The notes under the pieces are model-generated. The model ran no database searches. It was not told where the DNA came from and saw only the letters and a list, made by a program, of their open reading frames with translations. The translations under genes were made by a program, and so were the position numbers. Below, piece after piece: positions 1 to 10,664 of a DNA stretch of 64,000 nucleotides. The stretch is from Daphnia pulex (Eukaryota > Arthropoda > Branchiopoda > Diplostraca > Daphniidae): positions 5,332,001-5,396,000 of the forward strand of contig NC_060024.1 of NCBI RefSeq assembly GCF_021134715.1, given 5' to 3'. Numbering within the stretch: position 1 is the first letter of the stretch; every line of letters begins with the position of its first letter.

Positions 1-2
1 CG

Positions 3-284
3 TCAGAAAAGCGAAAAGTCGCCCGTTTCGTCACTAATTCCGTCACTGTCCTCGTCAGCACTGCCGACGGCTTCGCGAAGTTTCCAACACGGGCGGAGAT
101 CGCTGCTCAATTTCCTCTTCTTCTTGGCCGTTTTATGAGTCAGCTGGACGACCGAGTAATGCTCCAAAAAGGCTGGAGCTTTAATTGTTTTCGTCTTACT
201 TCGAGTATATCGCGCTGAAACAGCATCTGGTCGTGTTTCTCCTGCCAGTTGGCTGGCAGGGGTTGGTTTATGGCCTGTGGGCAT
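3..284 (-). other. Open exon-like tail downstream of the DNMT3 relic
   Basis: An open minus-strand frame of 93 codons preceded by a plausible 3' splice site (CCCACAG near 270). It is rich in Lys, Arg, Ser and Asp and ends in an acidic tract. I do not recognise it as the conserved DNMT3 C-terminus; it could be a lineage-specific tail or an unrelated exon. It runs to the window edge. Confidence 0.25.
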
Positions 285-1985
285 CGCATTACAATTTACA
301 GTAAGACTTTTATTTTTTTTAAAGATGTAGCCTTCAAATATGTTTATACCACGATATCTTCAAGAATCCAAGAGTATTTGGTGAAAAAAGGCTCTCGGCT
401 GGGCGGAAGACTGGAAATGGACGAACCGAATGGTCGTTGTTGATGAATTGCTCGTCCAATTGCGGATTGAAATTCTGTTCCTAATAAAAGCAAAATTTCT
501 TTTAGCTTTATGTTTGAAATTATTTTTCTAATTTTATCAAATACCGACACCAGACGATGTTTGGTGGAGCCTTCTTGGGCATCCTTCATGTCGAATGTTA
601 TCGGTTCCATCTAGAGAAATCTGAAAAAAAGAAAGAAAATGTTTTTGCTCATCAGCAGATTCCAATACTGAATTTCGAACCTCGAAATGGTTATGTGGTA
701 GCTGGCGACATTTTCCACAGCCCACAAGAGTGGCGTTTCCTCGTTGTTGCGTTAGATGCAATTCTTGACGTGGAAAAAATCGAAAAAAGCTTCTCCATAC
801 TCTACAGAAACAAGGAGAAACTCAGATTCATTGTAAATAATAAAATATATTCCAGCGGTTCAATATACTGACCCAAATCAAGTATCTGTGAATGAAGGGC
901 GTAGGTATAGTTGACGGCTCCGAGATTGTCGTGGAGTATGACGACGCAAAGAGAAGGTTGCCCTTTCTTGGACAGATGTCGATGGGTATAAATTTTGGTG
1001 GAGGAAGCTTTTATTTCAGCTGTCGGAGAAACTGTCAAAGAATATTCTGGAAAATAGCTAGTGAACAAAATAAAATACTTTTAAGGCCCAGTCGGAGCGA
1101 GGCTGAAGGAGGCCGTGGGATTATTCTGGTGGTGAAACTGGCGCAGAGGAAGAAAAACAACGGCGTCTTTTGCATGATGACGGACATCGATCCCTCGCCA
1201 ACCAGCACGCAATACGAGCAAAATACTCGATTAATTATTTAACAAGAAATCACTTTGAGTTCTTGAAAGAAAAACTATTTAGAAAATAAAAAAGTTTTAC
1301 CTGGAACATGAACTATTTTCGCATACCAGACAATCTCCTGTGGAACCACAGATAGCCTATTAAAATTGATGGAAGAAATTATTCTATTAAACAATTATTT
1401 TCAAATTAAATGAAGCGCTTACGTGAATATCGGTCCTCGCCAATGCTGTAACTCGTTGTCAGAAGTTTATTCTGCAGAAGAAAAAAAAAACCAACAGTCA
1501 GCACTCATAATTAATTGGGAAAAAGAGAATAGACTATCACCTTGCATTCGCGATTGCATAAACTTCCAAAGAAGAGCGGATGTTCCATACATATGGGCCC
1601 ATAATTTCTACATGACAACCGAGACAGAAGTAATCCATATCCAAAGTTCCGGCCTTGATCCTGTCCACCACAACTGTTGGTTGAGTTTTCACGCAAAAAT
1701 AAAAGATACAATTTGTTAGACGAAGATTTACCAATGACATAATCCCGCGGACCGTAAGTGAGATCATCTTCTCCGGAATGGTTTTTCTTCTTTTCCTTCT
1801 TGTTGTTGGTGCCGTGAAACACTGACAGGCTCTTTTTTCTTTTTAGCGATCCTCTTCAACTTGGTGTTGGTGTCTTTGATCCGGTGGTCGATGCTGGAAC
1901 GTTGCAGCCATTCCGGGAACTCGTCCAAGACCAGCACTGGAATTATTTTAAAGACATACATATATGTTGTTAATAAAGGTTGACG

Positions 1986-1993
1986 TAGGCCTA
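1986..1993. repeat. TAGGCCTA palindrome in a DNMT3 intron
   Basis: One of three exact TAGGCCTA octamers in the window. This one lies in an intron of the DNMT3-like gene, so no reading frame tells whether it is an insertion. See the entries at 4862 and 60383. Confidence 0.6.
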
Positions 1994-2734
1994 TTCCTAG
2001 AAAAATAATTAAGATCTCAACTGTTGTTGCTCTTTGACGACGCCAAGAGTTTGATAGCCCACGTCTTCAATTTGTCAGCCGTGCCTTTAACTAATTTCTT
2101 CTGATCTCTGTTAAAGGCGACTGCCTGTGGATTTAAAAAAAAAAATAAAAACGTTTGATGTCAAGAATTGGCAATAAAAATTTGTAGTCGTTTAAAACCC
2201 GCAGGGCTTCCAAGACTCCTCTTTCATAGAGACTGCTGCAAGCTTGATTTAACAGACTGGCCAATCGGTCAACATCTGACACGGCTTGATGGCCGCCGAA
2301 CCCAAAATATCCAGTCACTAGTCGGTTTTCTCGGAAGTGGCAGCCCACACTCCCACAGTCATTGTGAGTAACAACGATTCTTTTATGGTAATATCGACAA
2401 ATGTGAATAAATAAAATAACACGAATAACATTATAAAAATGGCAAGACGATCAGAATTTCTCAAATGATAATTAAAAATTCCGAAAAACAAAACAAAAAA
2501 AAAAAAAAAACAATTTAATAGGCCCCTATAAAAGCGTGACTTACCAGCCATCTAACTTAGTCCAGATGATTGTCCCCAGTCGAATGCAAAGGAGTTCCAG
2601 CATTTAAATTTTATCCACCCTGATCGGTCATTGTTACAGCGCCATAATATTTGTCATATCGGTTCATTATATTCTTAATAATAAATAAAAGTGGGCTCTA
2701 TCCCTTAATTATATACTTGAACCAACAACCACTC

Positions 2735-2965
2735 GATCCATCACAATTTCTTAAATTAATAGTAAACCTTGAGTCCATGACCTTCTCATTATATTACCCT
2801 AAAACACGAATATAAACGACAAGGACTCAGAATTATTATAGGCTACACACGCTTGCCTTATGATTGGGATATATGAACAATTAGTATAATCTAAGCTATA
2901 ATGTATATGGACAGTTATGTTGCAATTATAGTAGCCTCATGCATGTATAATTTGTTTTATCTACG
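2735..2965. repeat. Diverged duplicate of 6505-6745
   Basis: Shared blocks in the same order and orientation: AATTTCTTAAATTAATAGTA, then GACAAxGAxTCAGAATTATT, then CAGTTATxTTGCAATTATAG followed by CATGTAxAATT. The two copies lie about 3.8 kb apart on either side of the first C1q gene copy. I see no coding capacity. The rest of 2600-3215 is AT-rich and holds nothing I can assign. Confidence 0.6.
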
Positions 2966-3215
2966 TTATCAGTCTTTACGCGTCAGCCTTTGTTGCAACA
3001 CAACAAAGGCAAACAGTGATTTGACTTTTATCAGTTGATGCATTCATGTCGACATAATTGGTCACACAAAGAAAACTTTAAAATGTCATAAAAATAAAAA
3101 ACCCGGGGGATTTTTTATTTTTGAATATCTTATTGATGAATTAGACAATTTGAAATAATAAAAACATCGTATCGCTGACACGATACAAAGTTAGATTCGA
3201 CTTCCCTTATTGTCC

Positions 3216-3222
3216 TATATAA
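3216..3222 (+). promoter_or_regulatory. TATA box of C1q gene copy 1
   Basis: TATATAA about 55 bp upstream of the position homologous to the start codon of copy 2. The matching box of copy 2 is at 19056. The surrounding promoter DNA of the two copies has diverged. Confidence 0.45.
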
Positions 3223-3268
3223 ATAGGATACAACCACCAATGCAAAATAACAAAACCTATTCGATCTT

Positions 3269-5116
3269 TCGTCGATACAGTGGCTAAGTTGTACAACACC
3301 GAGACACTCGCGTCTTCTTCTGCGCTTTTTTGTTAAGCGTCACAAGTGGCCAACATCCGAATCACTTGCCGCAAACGAAAGACGACACTAATCTTCGTTT
3401 AGAATACGTATGAAATTTTGCATTATAATTTTTTTAAATAATTATTATATGTAGGCTACATTTCTTATATGTTTGGTTTTGTTTTTAGGAAACTTTGAAA
3501 ACTCGTTTTGAGGAGTTTGTTGGCGCCGTTGAGATTCAATTTGACCGACTGAAAGAGGAAATTCGACAGTTAAAAACGAAGGTCAGCGACAGCGAAAAAG
3601 ATTTACATAATACGGGTGATGTCGCCTCATCTAAAGGTGGAATTCCAAGATCTTGTCACGAAGCCCGATTGGCTGACCCTTCATTGTCCACCGGCGTTTA
3701 CTGGATCGATCCCGACGGCCAAGGTGTTGGAGACGACCCCATCCAAGTAAATTGCGACATGTCCTCAGGTATACGTTTGTGTTGATTGTTTCGTTTACCG
3801 ATAAAACTTTTTACTTACATTATTGCCTTCCATTTCTTAAATTCGACAGGAACGACAATTATTGGACACAACACCGAAGTAGCGACTAACGTTAGCCATT
3901 GCACGGAACCCGGGTGTTATACGAGACCAATCGTGTACGAAGCCTCACCAAAACAGATCGCAGCGGTAACCAAAATTTCAGTAGATTGTCGGCAGTCAAT
4001 TAAGGTTCATTTGCCCAAAAGATAATTTTTGTGATCGAAATTATTTTATTTAGCAATCAATCTCATAAAATTACAGTACGAGTGCTACTCAGCTCCACTG
4101 CAGTTTGATGGCATCGAATATTCCTGGTGGAACGACCGGAACGGTAACGAACAATATTACTGGCACGGTAACGATAACTCCACGCATATGTGTTCGTGCG
4201 GAATTGCAAAAATGTGTGTCGATCCTAGCAAAAACTGCAACTGTGACGCGATCGTTCCTGTTGACTTAGTCGACGAAGGTAATATTGGAAAACAAAACAG
4301 AATTTATTTTATTGAACGCGTTTCAAATATTTTTTGGATTTTAAACAGGTGAGATAACTGCGAAGGAAAGTTTGCCCATTACACGTTTGAATTTCGGAAG
4401 AACGACCCCTGAAGCGTCGAGTGGCATTCACACTTTAGGAAAATTGAAATGCTCCGGCCAGAAGTTGGTCGACGGAATGCCAACCTCTTGCGTGGAATTG
4501 TGGCAGGTCGGTCATGTCCTTAACGGCTTATACTTGATCAAGGGCGCGTCTCAAGTAGAAACGGTTTACTGTGATTTTACCAAAGCTTCAACCGACGCAG
4601 GTTTGTTCAGACTTGAATTGAACTTAATCAGCCTGAAATAATTTCAATGGTTTTACGCAATAGGATTTGAAACGTGGATTGGCTTTGCTGATGTTAAATC
4701 TTCATCTGTTTATTTTTATGTACAGAAGAATACGGTTTTCTCAACTACTAACTCTGTCATTCCATTCGAAATCACAAGAACTAATGTGGGGAATGCCATG
4801 AACCCTTCGACTGGAATATTCACAGCACCTAGACCGGGGAAATATTTTTCGGTTATTCTGGTAGGCCTATTGCTAATAACATTGAAGGGTCCCATGCTGC
4901 ACGCGTTGATTTACTGTTGAATGGTGTTAGAATGGGACAAGCATGTAGTGTAACCAGTCTCGATACATTTGCACTCCAATCCACTTTGGAGCTTAAAGAA
5001 GGAGACCAAATAACACTGCGTTCTTGGTAGTCGGAGGAATTTACGACAGCGCCGCTTACTATACAAATTTTGTCGGCTGGTTGGTCGAAGAAGATAATGT
5101 GTTCAATGTGAAGTGA
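3269..5116 (+). pseudogene. Secreted C1q-domain protein, copy 1 (broken)
   Basis: Expected product, from copy 2: signal peptide, short coiled coil, a Cys-rich module like those of CASPR and collagen C-termini (GVYWIDPDGQGVGD, CSCGI...CVDP.KNCNCD) and a C-terminal C1q domain, a secreted lectin or adhesion architecture. Exons: 3489-3768, 3850-4004, 4077-4278, 4349-4600 and 4664-5116, all with GT-AG introns at the same places as copy 2. Lesions compared with copy 2: the start ATG is GTG; the signal-peptide exon has a 2-bp insertion and a stop; one T is lost in the C1q exon near 4850; a 6-bp TAGGCC insertion sits at 4862; and 2 bp (CG) are inserted near 5019. Exons 2-5 remain open, so partial function cannot be excluded. 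An AATAAA lies near 5279. Confidence 0.8.
4862..4869. repeat. TAGGCCTA: 6-bp insertion in the C1q exon
   Basis: Copy 1 reads TCTGGTAGGCCTATTGCT where copy 2 has TCTGCTATTGCT. Removing six bases restores the codon alignment (Gly-Tyr-Ser-Gly-Ile-Ala against Gly-Phe-Ser-Ala-Ile-Ala). The outcome is a TA-GGCC-TA octamer. Confidence 0.7.
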
Positions 5117-7932
5117 CAGACACAGCATATGCCGAAAATCCAATTGTGACGCGGAAATATAGTATAGCCTACATGTTTCGTGCGTTTCCGCTGCTAGGGT
5201 AAATTAAGTAGAAATTTTGCGTCAATTAATTTTTAAATAGTTGCTTTAACTGATGTTATTCGATTGAAAAATAATACATCAATAAATCAAGTGTTTCCGG
5301 TGGTAAATAGTTCTGATAATTTTTTAAGTTTGGGTAAAATATTGGGTCACAGTAGCCTAACCCACGGCAGTAAATGTAAAGTCGTGGTTCAACGGAAGTT
5401 TCAATAAACTCTGAGATAATAAGAGTTCATTTATTAAATAAAATATATAAACCAATTGTGAATAAGGAACATCACGAAAGCGGCCATATTACCATCCCCA
5501 GCAGCTAAAAAAACAATATATGATAATATGAGATGATCACGCGCCACGACAATTAAAGTATATATGCATCACCCACAATCGCAAGCGTCCACGTGAATTA
5601 TTTCTCAGCAATTAAGTAAGCCATTTCAGCGTCCCGAGCGTGCCTAATAAAGTCGATTATCTTCATGCACTCCAAAGACAGACAAACTTTTGGCATATTT
5701 GGGTGGCGGACTCCTAATTTCTTATAATACAAAGTACAGGCTATGTAAGGTATTATTCTGTGATCTTTGAACATCACTGAACTGGAAATATAAGTATACA
5801 TCACACTAAAAAAAAAACTGTAGCCGGTCTATAACCCACTATCAATTTATTCCGTTTAAGTGGCCAATAGACTCATTGCCGCGCATTGCCGTTTTTTTTT
5901 CGGTAATATAAATACCGGGATAGATCATTTTCGAACCTGTTTTGCGGGGATTTTTCGTTAGATAATCGCGGGAATAATTTTTAATATTGTACAAAGAGCT
6001 TTCAGTAAACAAAGTCAAACAACATTTTTCAGTTGTTGGCGTGCTGAGTTCCCATTTTTCCTGGCCGATAAAGTTAGTTAGTTACCGTTAGTTACCGTTT
6101 CAAAAATTGTAACCATATGCCATCTATTCGTATGCCATATAGAAATATCGATGTGTATATAGTTATCTATAACAATCGATAACAATAAATCATCAAATCT
6201 TTCATTTTTGCTTGCTCATCATGCGCATCGTTTTCGTTATCAACATTTTTCAGTCAGCATAGCCTAAATACCCATTAATTTATATACTTATAATTGTTTA
6301 TTGCCTCATTCTGTATCCGTAAAAGAACGACTATAATTATGCTCAAACATCCGCACCACAGCAGCCTCATTCATCCGAAACATTGCTGTGATTGCTGTCC
6401 GCGTTGTCATTGTTTGCAGCGCACTTTATTTATCATGTCGTTTCATCGCTATTCTTCATGGGCGCTTGTATACTCTTTTTTATGAAACCGCTCGATCTAA
6501 GTATACCCCAATTTCTTAAATTAATAGTATGGGCTAAACCATGCATAACCCGCAATTGCTCTTAAAAAACAAAACCAAAAAAGACAACGATTCAGAATTA
6601 TTCCACATGATTTGTTTCGTGGGTCGGATATATGTGAACAACTATAAATAGCGATTCATCAGTTTTATAATCTAGCCTAGTATCTTTTGCTGGACAGTTA
6701 TCTTGCAATTATAGTGTTCATACATGTACAATTCTTTTGTAGGCTATAGGCTTATTAAGTTGTAAATAACAATTATAAACTCAGGGCAGTCAGGACTCTC
6801 TATATAGACTTACAGACTAGAGCGCCAGCTTCTCAAAACTGCACGTACTGCACTGATCACCCACGGCAACGTAAAATCCCGGCGAAACTGGCATGACAAT
6901 ATCATACAATAAACAATCTTGTTTGTGTTTTGTTAAATGTCTTATCGATAAATTGGGATATTTTTGAATGTTTTCTTTGTTTCCCGATAGGGATTTATCG
7001 GCAAACGACCCTGTCCTCCCACCCCCCACCCCACCCCACCCGACCCCACTCTACCCACCTCCTACTCCGACTGTGCGACGACGTCTCTTTCTTCTACGGC
7101 TCGATAGCTGTTTTCGGAGTTTTTTACTCGATTTCTCTCTGGGAGGTGGCGCTGTTCCTCTCGGAGAGATAGGGAAACGATTTTCGTCTGGGGGGTTCCA
7201 TTAATGTTTTATACGATTTGCGGGGGTTTCCGTGACGGTATGCAAATCGCGACCGTCTTGTAGAGGAGATGTTATTACAAGGAGCCGTCGTGGTCCCGCT
7301 TGGATTAAAGGATAGGGGTCGGCGTGAGATAAATCGAAGAAAGAATGACTTTTTTTAAGTTATTTTTTCTTCCGTCAGGTGGTTCTGACGCCAATCCATA
7401 ATTCAAGGCCGACGAACTCCAACGCGGCCATGGATTAAACTATAGGTGAATCATAAGAATACCAGCTAACCTTGGATTGGAATTCAAAAACACAAAACAA
7501 GGCTGGCTGCTAATCAATCAGGGCAAGGTTAAAGAAAAATGTAGGCAAATTTTAAAGAATGTAGTATATAATCCTTTGATTGTAAATTATTTTCCCTACT
7601 ACGTAAAGCTGGTACAATAGCCGTACGGTTTTTTGTATACCGAAAAGCATTCATTCATCATGGAGTCCAGGTATAATTAAATTATGTTGGTCTCTTATTG
7701 AAATAAAATTGTCCTTACTTAACGAAATTCAACTTTGGATATATCAAAGGATGATTTACGATGTGATGGTAGAACAATGCTGGATTACCACCCTATAATT
7801 CTTGAAACTACATTAGTTTCCAATGCCAGTGGATCGGCAAGGCTGAGACTTGCAAACTCATCAACATCTGGAAAATGAAATTTGCAAATTCCTACAAAGA
7901 TCCTATGCTTCAGGTGATACAATTAATTTATG
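5117..7932. other. Long stretch without a recognisable gene
   Basis: Contains the 3' flank of C1q copy 1, an unassigned 68-codon minus-strand frame (5598-5804) with no recognised domain, a short direct repeat GTTAGTTACC near 6075-6100, the repeat copy at 6505-6745, a C-rich tract at 7018-7065 and a GC-richer patch at 7070-7440. Short open frames across the C-rich tract are compositional. I see no splice-supported gene. Confidence 0.5.
6505..6745. repeat. Diverged duplicate of 2735-2965
   Basis: Second copy of the direct duplication described at 2735. The spacing between shared blocks differs slightly, as expected for an old duplication. Confidence 0.6.
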
Positions 7933-8014
7933 TCAACTTTCTTTATTGACACGACAGCAACATTGGGTCTTGTATGTTGACATATTGATATAGCTGATGT
8001 GATATTTCCACCAG
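7933..8014 (+). pseudogene. EXOSC7/Rrp42-like exon fragment, displaced copy
   Basis: The plus strand reads LLTRQQHWVLYVDIL, the end of an exon conserved in the RNA-exosome ring subunit EXOSC7 (Rrp42), followed by intron-like DNA. About 80 bp match, in inverted orientation, the minus-strand EXOSC7 exon and intron at about 18695-18790 with few differences. The donor there (TTG|GTATAG) is TTGATATAG here, so this copy could not splice normally. It ends exactly where a cyclin G exon begins (8015). Confidence 0.6.
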
Positions 8015-9050
8015 TCCTGATGTATCAACACTGGTGCAGAGTCTACGACAAGCCTTGGCCCTTGAAGCTAAATTCCAACCAAAGCTTCAACTTCTGCCAA
8101 CACTCAACAGCCAGCAATACAGGAGTAAGTATTCTGTAATGCTTCTTCTATTAAGAATACAAACTAATTTGTAATTTGTTGTTTGTGTTTTAGGAAAGCG
8201 GTGAAATTATGTGTGCAATGAGGGATGGAGCTGCTCATGTTCTTCGCTGCATGAAAGTCTGGTATGATCTTCCTTATGCAGTTCTTCTGGATGCTCTCAA
8301 CATGATGGACTGGTTCATGAGCCGCATGAAAGCACTCCTAAACACCTCTCATGGATAGCAATCAGCTCCTTCCATCTAGCAGCTTGCCAATGGGTGGAGA
8401 GGATTAAACAGAACAACATTGAGGTATCTTCCATTCAGAGTCCATTGTAGGTATGTTGACAGTTTTAATTGGCTAGTATTCAGGTTGTCTAATAAATTTT
8501 AATTAATAGATTGTTTCTGAACCTCAATATCTGGTAACGATATCTTAATGTAAATGTACCGCCGGAGACATCAACCGGATGGAAAAAATTGTCTAAGCCA
8601 AGTTAGCTTGTCTACCCCAAGAAGAACCGGTCACGACCTTAACATTCCTCAACCTGTATCACTCACTTCTCTCGACGACTTTACCTGCCGCTCTTCAGCA
8701 AGACCTTCTTATTCTTTCATGCAAGCAGGAGACCATTTGCTGTGACGCAAAATAATGCTGCCTTTCCCTCATCTCTTTTGGCTTTCGTCCTACTGTTTGT
8801 CGAAATGAAGTGTCACCAGCCGGCCATCGAGGTTATTATCAGAGACGTTTTACTAGAACTTCAGCGACTTGTTCAGGTATTTAGTGGTTGTGCTTGTTTG
8901 TTGATTCCAATTTTGTAATGCTGATATTTTACCTCTAGGTCAAAGATGACTAGTTGAAGGAGTGTATAAGAATGGTCACTTCGGAAATGGCACCTTACGA
9001 TGGCTATGCCCAAAGCAATCCGTCTCATCGTCAACGACTTACCTGGAAGT
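8015..9050 (+). pseudogene. Cyclin G-like gene, decayed
   Basis: Cyclin G is an atypical cyclin with roles in growth control and DNA-damage response. Visible in order: an N-terminal exon at 8015-8124 (LEAKFQPKLQLLP), the cyclin-box exon from 8194 (RDGAAHVLRCMKVWYDLP, then LLDALNMMDWFMSRMK), PKHLSWIAISSFHLA after a frameshift near 8335, a second cyclin-fold stretch at 8515-8760 (CKCTAGDINRMEKIV, TLTFLNLYHSLL) and a tail to about 9050 ([36 protein letters not shown]). In-frame TAA codons interrupt the 8515-8600 stretch twice, and several frame changes are needed. Introns are retained. The gene is very unlikely to make a full cyclin. A longer minus-strand open frame over 8873-9060 is an antisense shadow. 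Confidence 0.7.
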
Positions 9051-9059
9051 TGTCCTTTT

Positions 9060-9350
9060 TCTACTATTTCTTTGCCTTCTAAACCATTTATAATAAGTTT
9101 TGCCTTTAGTAAAGCAAAATGCCTAGCTTTTTCTAGTCCTATACCACTTACTTGTTGAGCCTGTGTAAATTCGGGTCTCAGTGATATATGATTACCACTC
9201 TTAACAAGAAAACTATATATTTCTTTACTCACTACATCAGAAGTTTCTCCAAGTGTGCGGTCGAAAATTTTAGTCGAAATTCCCTTCATAGATAAGAGAA
9301 ATAAAGCCGTAATTTCATCCTATAAACGTTCAATTAATCTATCAAAAATC
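9060..9350 (-). pseudogene. Bacterial-type histidyl-tRNA synthetase fragment
   Basis: The minus strand reads [20 protein letters not shown] and shortly after SLRPEFT, the class II motif region of bacterial HisRS (the family pattern is F.R..GE.tDvv.KEmY.F...LRPE.T). Animal cytosolic HisRS has a different sequence here. From memory the closest flavour is alphaproteobacterial or rickettsial, and the local AT-richness fits. After LRPEFT the frame stays open for about 35 codons that do not match HisRS, so the fragment is joined to something unidentified. Upstream the frame has a stop. No start, no full length: a relic, possibly a lateral insertion from an endosymbiont. Contamination is unlikely because both sides are joined to arthropod pseudogenes. 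Confidence 0.55.
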
Positions 9351-9769
9351 TTATCTTGTTTAGGGTGGTTATTAACCTTATATGTTATTTATATAAATTT
9401 AAATACTATAAATAATGGTTCGAAATTAACTGAAAAAAGCAACAAGACTTCTGTATAATTTTACGTAATTTCGATGTTACGTCATGACGTCATACGTCGA
9501 GTATGACTTGATAACCACCCGAATCAGTAAGTATCGGCTTTGACCTATTCATGAACTTATGTAGCCCACAATTATAAAAGCAAAATCTCCTGTCCTATTT
9601 ACAATAAATGCTTGAATTGCCGCTTTATTTGCCGTTTCTTTTTTATACCAAAAGCACTTTAATTCAGACAACGGGCGATGGTAGAGAAATTATATAGTCA
9701 ACCTAGGTTACGAAGAGATAAGTAAAGGTGAACTCTTGGAAGATTTATATCATCGCTTAAATGTTATTT
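9351..9769. other. AT-rich DNA, nothing assignable
   Basis: No homology recognised. Part may belong to the same foreign insertion as the HisRS fragment; a small tandem feature, TTACGTCATGACGTCATACGTC, lies near 9478-9500. Confidence 0.4.
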
Positions 9770-9997
9770 CTCTAAAAGTTCCATCTTTAAGAATATCATA
9801 GCTGATGTCTTACAACTGTCAATTTTCCTAACAGCAGTAATCATTTTAATACCAGAAAAGCTGCAGCATTTTTCTTTTGGTGTTGGAACTACTAGGAAAT
9901 GGTTTCCAATCTGAAAGTGAAAACTTAGTATTATTAGACTATTTATTTCAAATTTAAAGTTTTAACCTACAAACCTTCATCAAAGTCAGTACACAAG
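9770..9997 (-). pseudogene. EXOSC7/Rrp42-like, 3' part of the split gene
   Basis: EXOSC7 is a structural RNase PH-fold subunit of the RNA exosome. The minus-strand exon ending at 9910 (splice site TTTCAG) reads IGNHFLVVPTPKEKCCSF, matching the segment after the ELSDDPYD region. Between 9911 and 9997 lie an intron and the last codons of the previous exon (CTDFDE), which continue directly from 18482 once the 8.5-kb insertion and one copy of the 8-bp duplication are removed. A stop and frame changes follow downstream. The gene is interrupted and decayed. Confidence 0.6.
9990..9997. repeat. Target-site duplication, left copy (TACACAAG)
   Basis: TACACAAG directly precedes the 8.5-kb element and recurs directly after it at 18474-18481. 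Collapsing the two copies restores a continuous EXOSC7 exon reading (EHSLCTDFDE on the minus strand), strong evidence for a real insertion. Confidence 0.8.
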
Positions 9998-10000
9998 TAT

Positions 10001-10382
10001 GTATGGCATGCCGTGGGGACAATCTGTTTCCTTAAAATTGGAAGCTTAAATTTTAAAAAATACTTATTTAAATATTAAAGTAAATGCTTAATTACATTCA
10101 ATTCTCTTATCTTTCTATTAACTTTTAATGTGTTTAAGTCTTAAATTTAAAAATAAAATTTTCAATGTTGAACGCTAAAGTAGAAGTCTATCGCTGAAAT
10201 TTGAAGTTTCAAGTATGTGAATTCGGTGTCTACTAGCGCCACCTATCAGTGAAAATACATACTCAAAAGGGCAATAGCTTTATTTAGGTATTGTTCACTA
10301 TTCTGCGGAATGTCGCGGGAGCACAAATCGAACAAGTCCTTCAAACTTTGATTTCGTTTACCGTCGTAAAATTACGAGTTCT
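10001..10382 (+). repeat. Left terminal inverted repeat (382 bp)
   Basis: Begins GTATGGCATGCCGTGGGG and ends at ACGAGTTCT. Its reverse complement is 18095-18476, the same length with scattered single-base differences (for example near 10205 and 10280). AT-rich, no open frame. Confidence 0.85.
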
Positions 10383-10664
10383 TTGACGATTTTTACGAGA
10401 ATTTGAATTGAAATTTGATGCAGGCGTTGTAAGTAACGTTGTTAGTCAAAACAATGTTACTCGTGTCTCGTTTTAAAAAGAACATTTTATAAGACAATAT
10501 CGCCAAAGGATATCCCTTGTCTTTTTTGTTTTAATGTTGAATTTGCTTCCTCTTCCAAGAGATAATGATGCTTCTACTACAGTCTATAGCGAACCCTTTG
10601 GAAAAATTCTTTAGTAGTTTTATGGATGCATTCCACCGTGGGTGAAAGTAAAATTTCCCAAATC

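Larger units (their letters stand above)
1..2600 (-). pseudogene. DNMT3-like de novo DNA methyltransferase, decayed
   Basis: DNMT3 enzymes methylate cytosine in chromatin; PWWP and ADD domains read histone H3. Read on the minus strand, the pieces follow the DNMT3 order. PWWP begins about 2545-2590 (IIWTKLDGW) and continues at 2150-2365 (GYFGFGGHQAVS). A linker lies at 1732-1936 (FPEWLQRSSIDHRIKD). The ADD zinc domain is spread over exons at about 1541-1673 (EHPLFFGSLCNREC), 1423-1471, 1301-1356 (ICGSTGDCLVCENSSCS) and 1100-1240. Methyltransferase remnants follow: a PPPKFIPIDICPRKG-like stretch near 960-1010, WAVENVASY (motif ENV) near 690-720, and later motifs to about 340. Lesions are frameshifts in PWWP, in the linker (A-rich run near 1840) and after ADD; a TAA before the ENV exon; a degenerate motif I; and no visible region for the catalytic Pro-Cys loop. 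Introns are retained, so it is not a retrocopy. Family assignment is confident; exon edges are approximate and the gene runs off the left end. Confidence 0.75.

Noticed and set aside
6968-7204. Pro-rich coding frame
   Set aside because: It lies in a C-rich tract (CACCCCACCC); two frames are open for compositional reasons and no exon signals fit.
8873-9289. Single 138-codon minus-strand gene
   Set aside because: Only the 9060-9289 part matches HisRS; the rest is antisense to cyclin G pseudogene codons on the plus strand.
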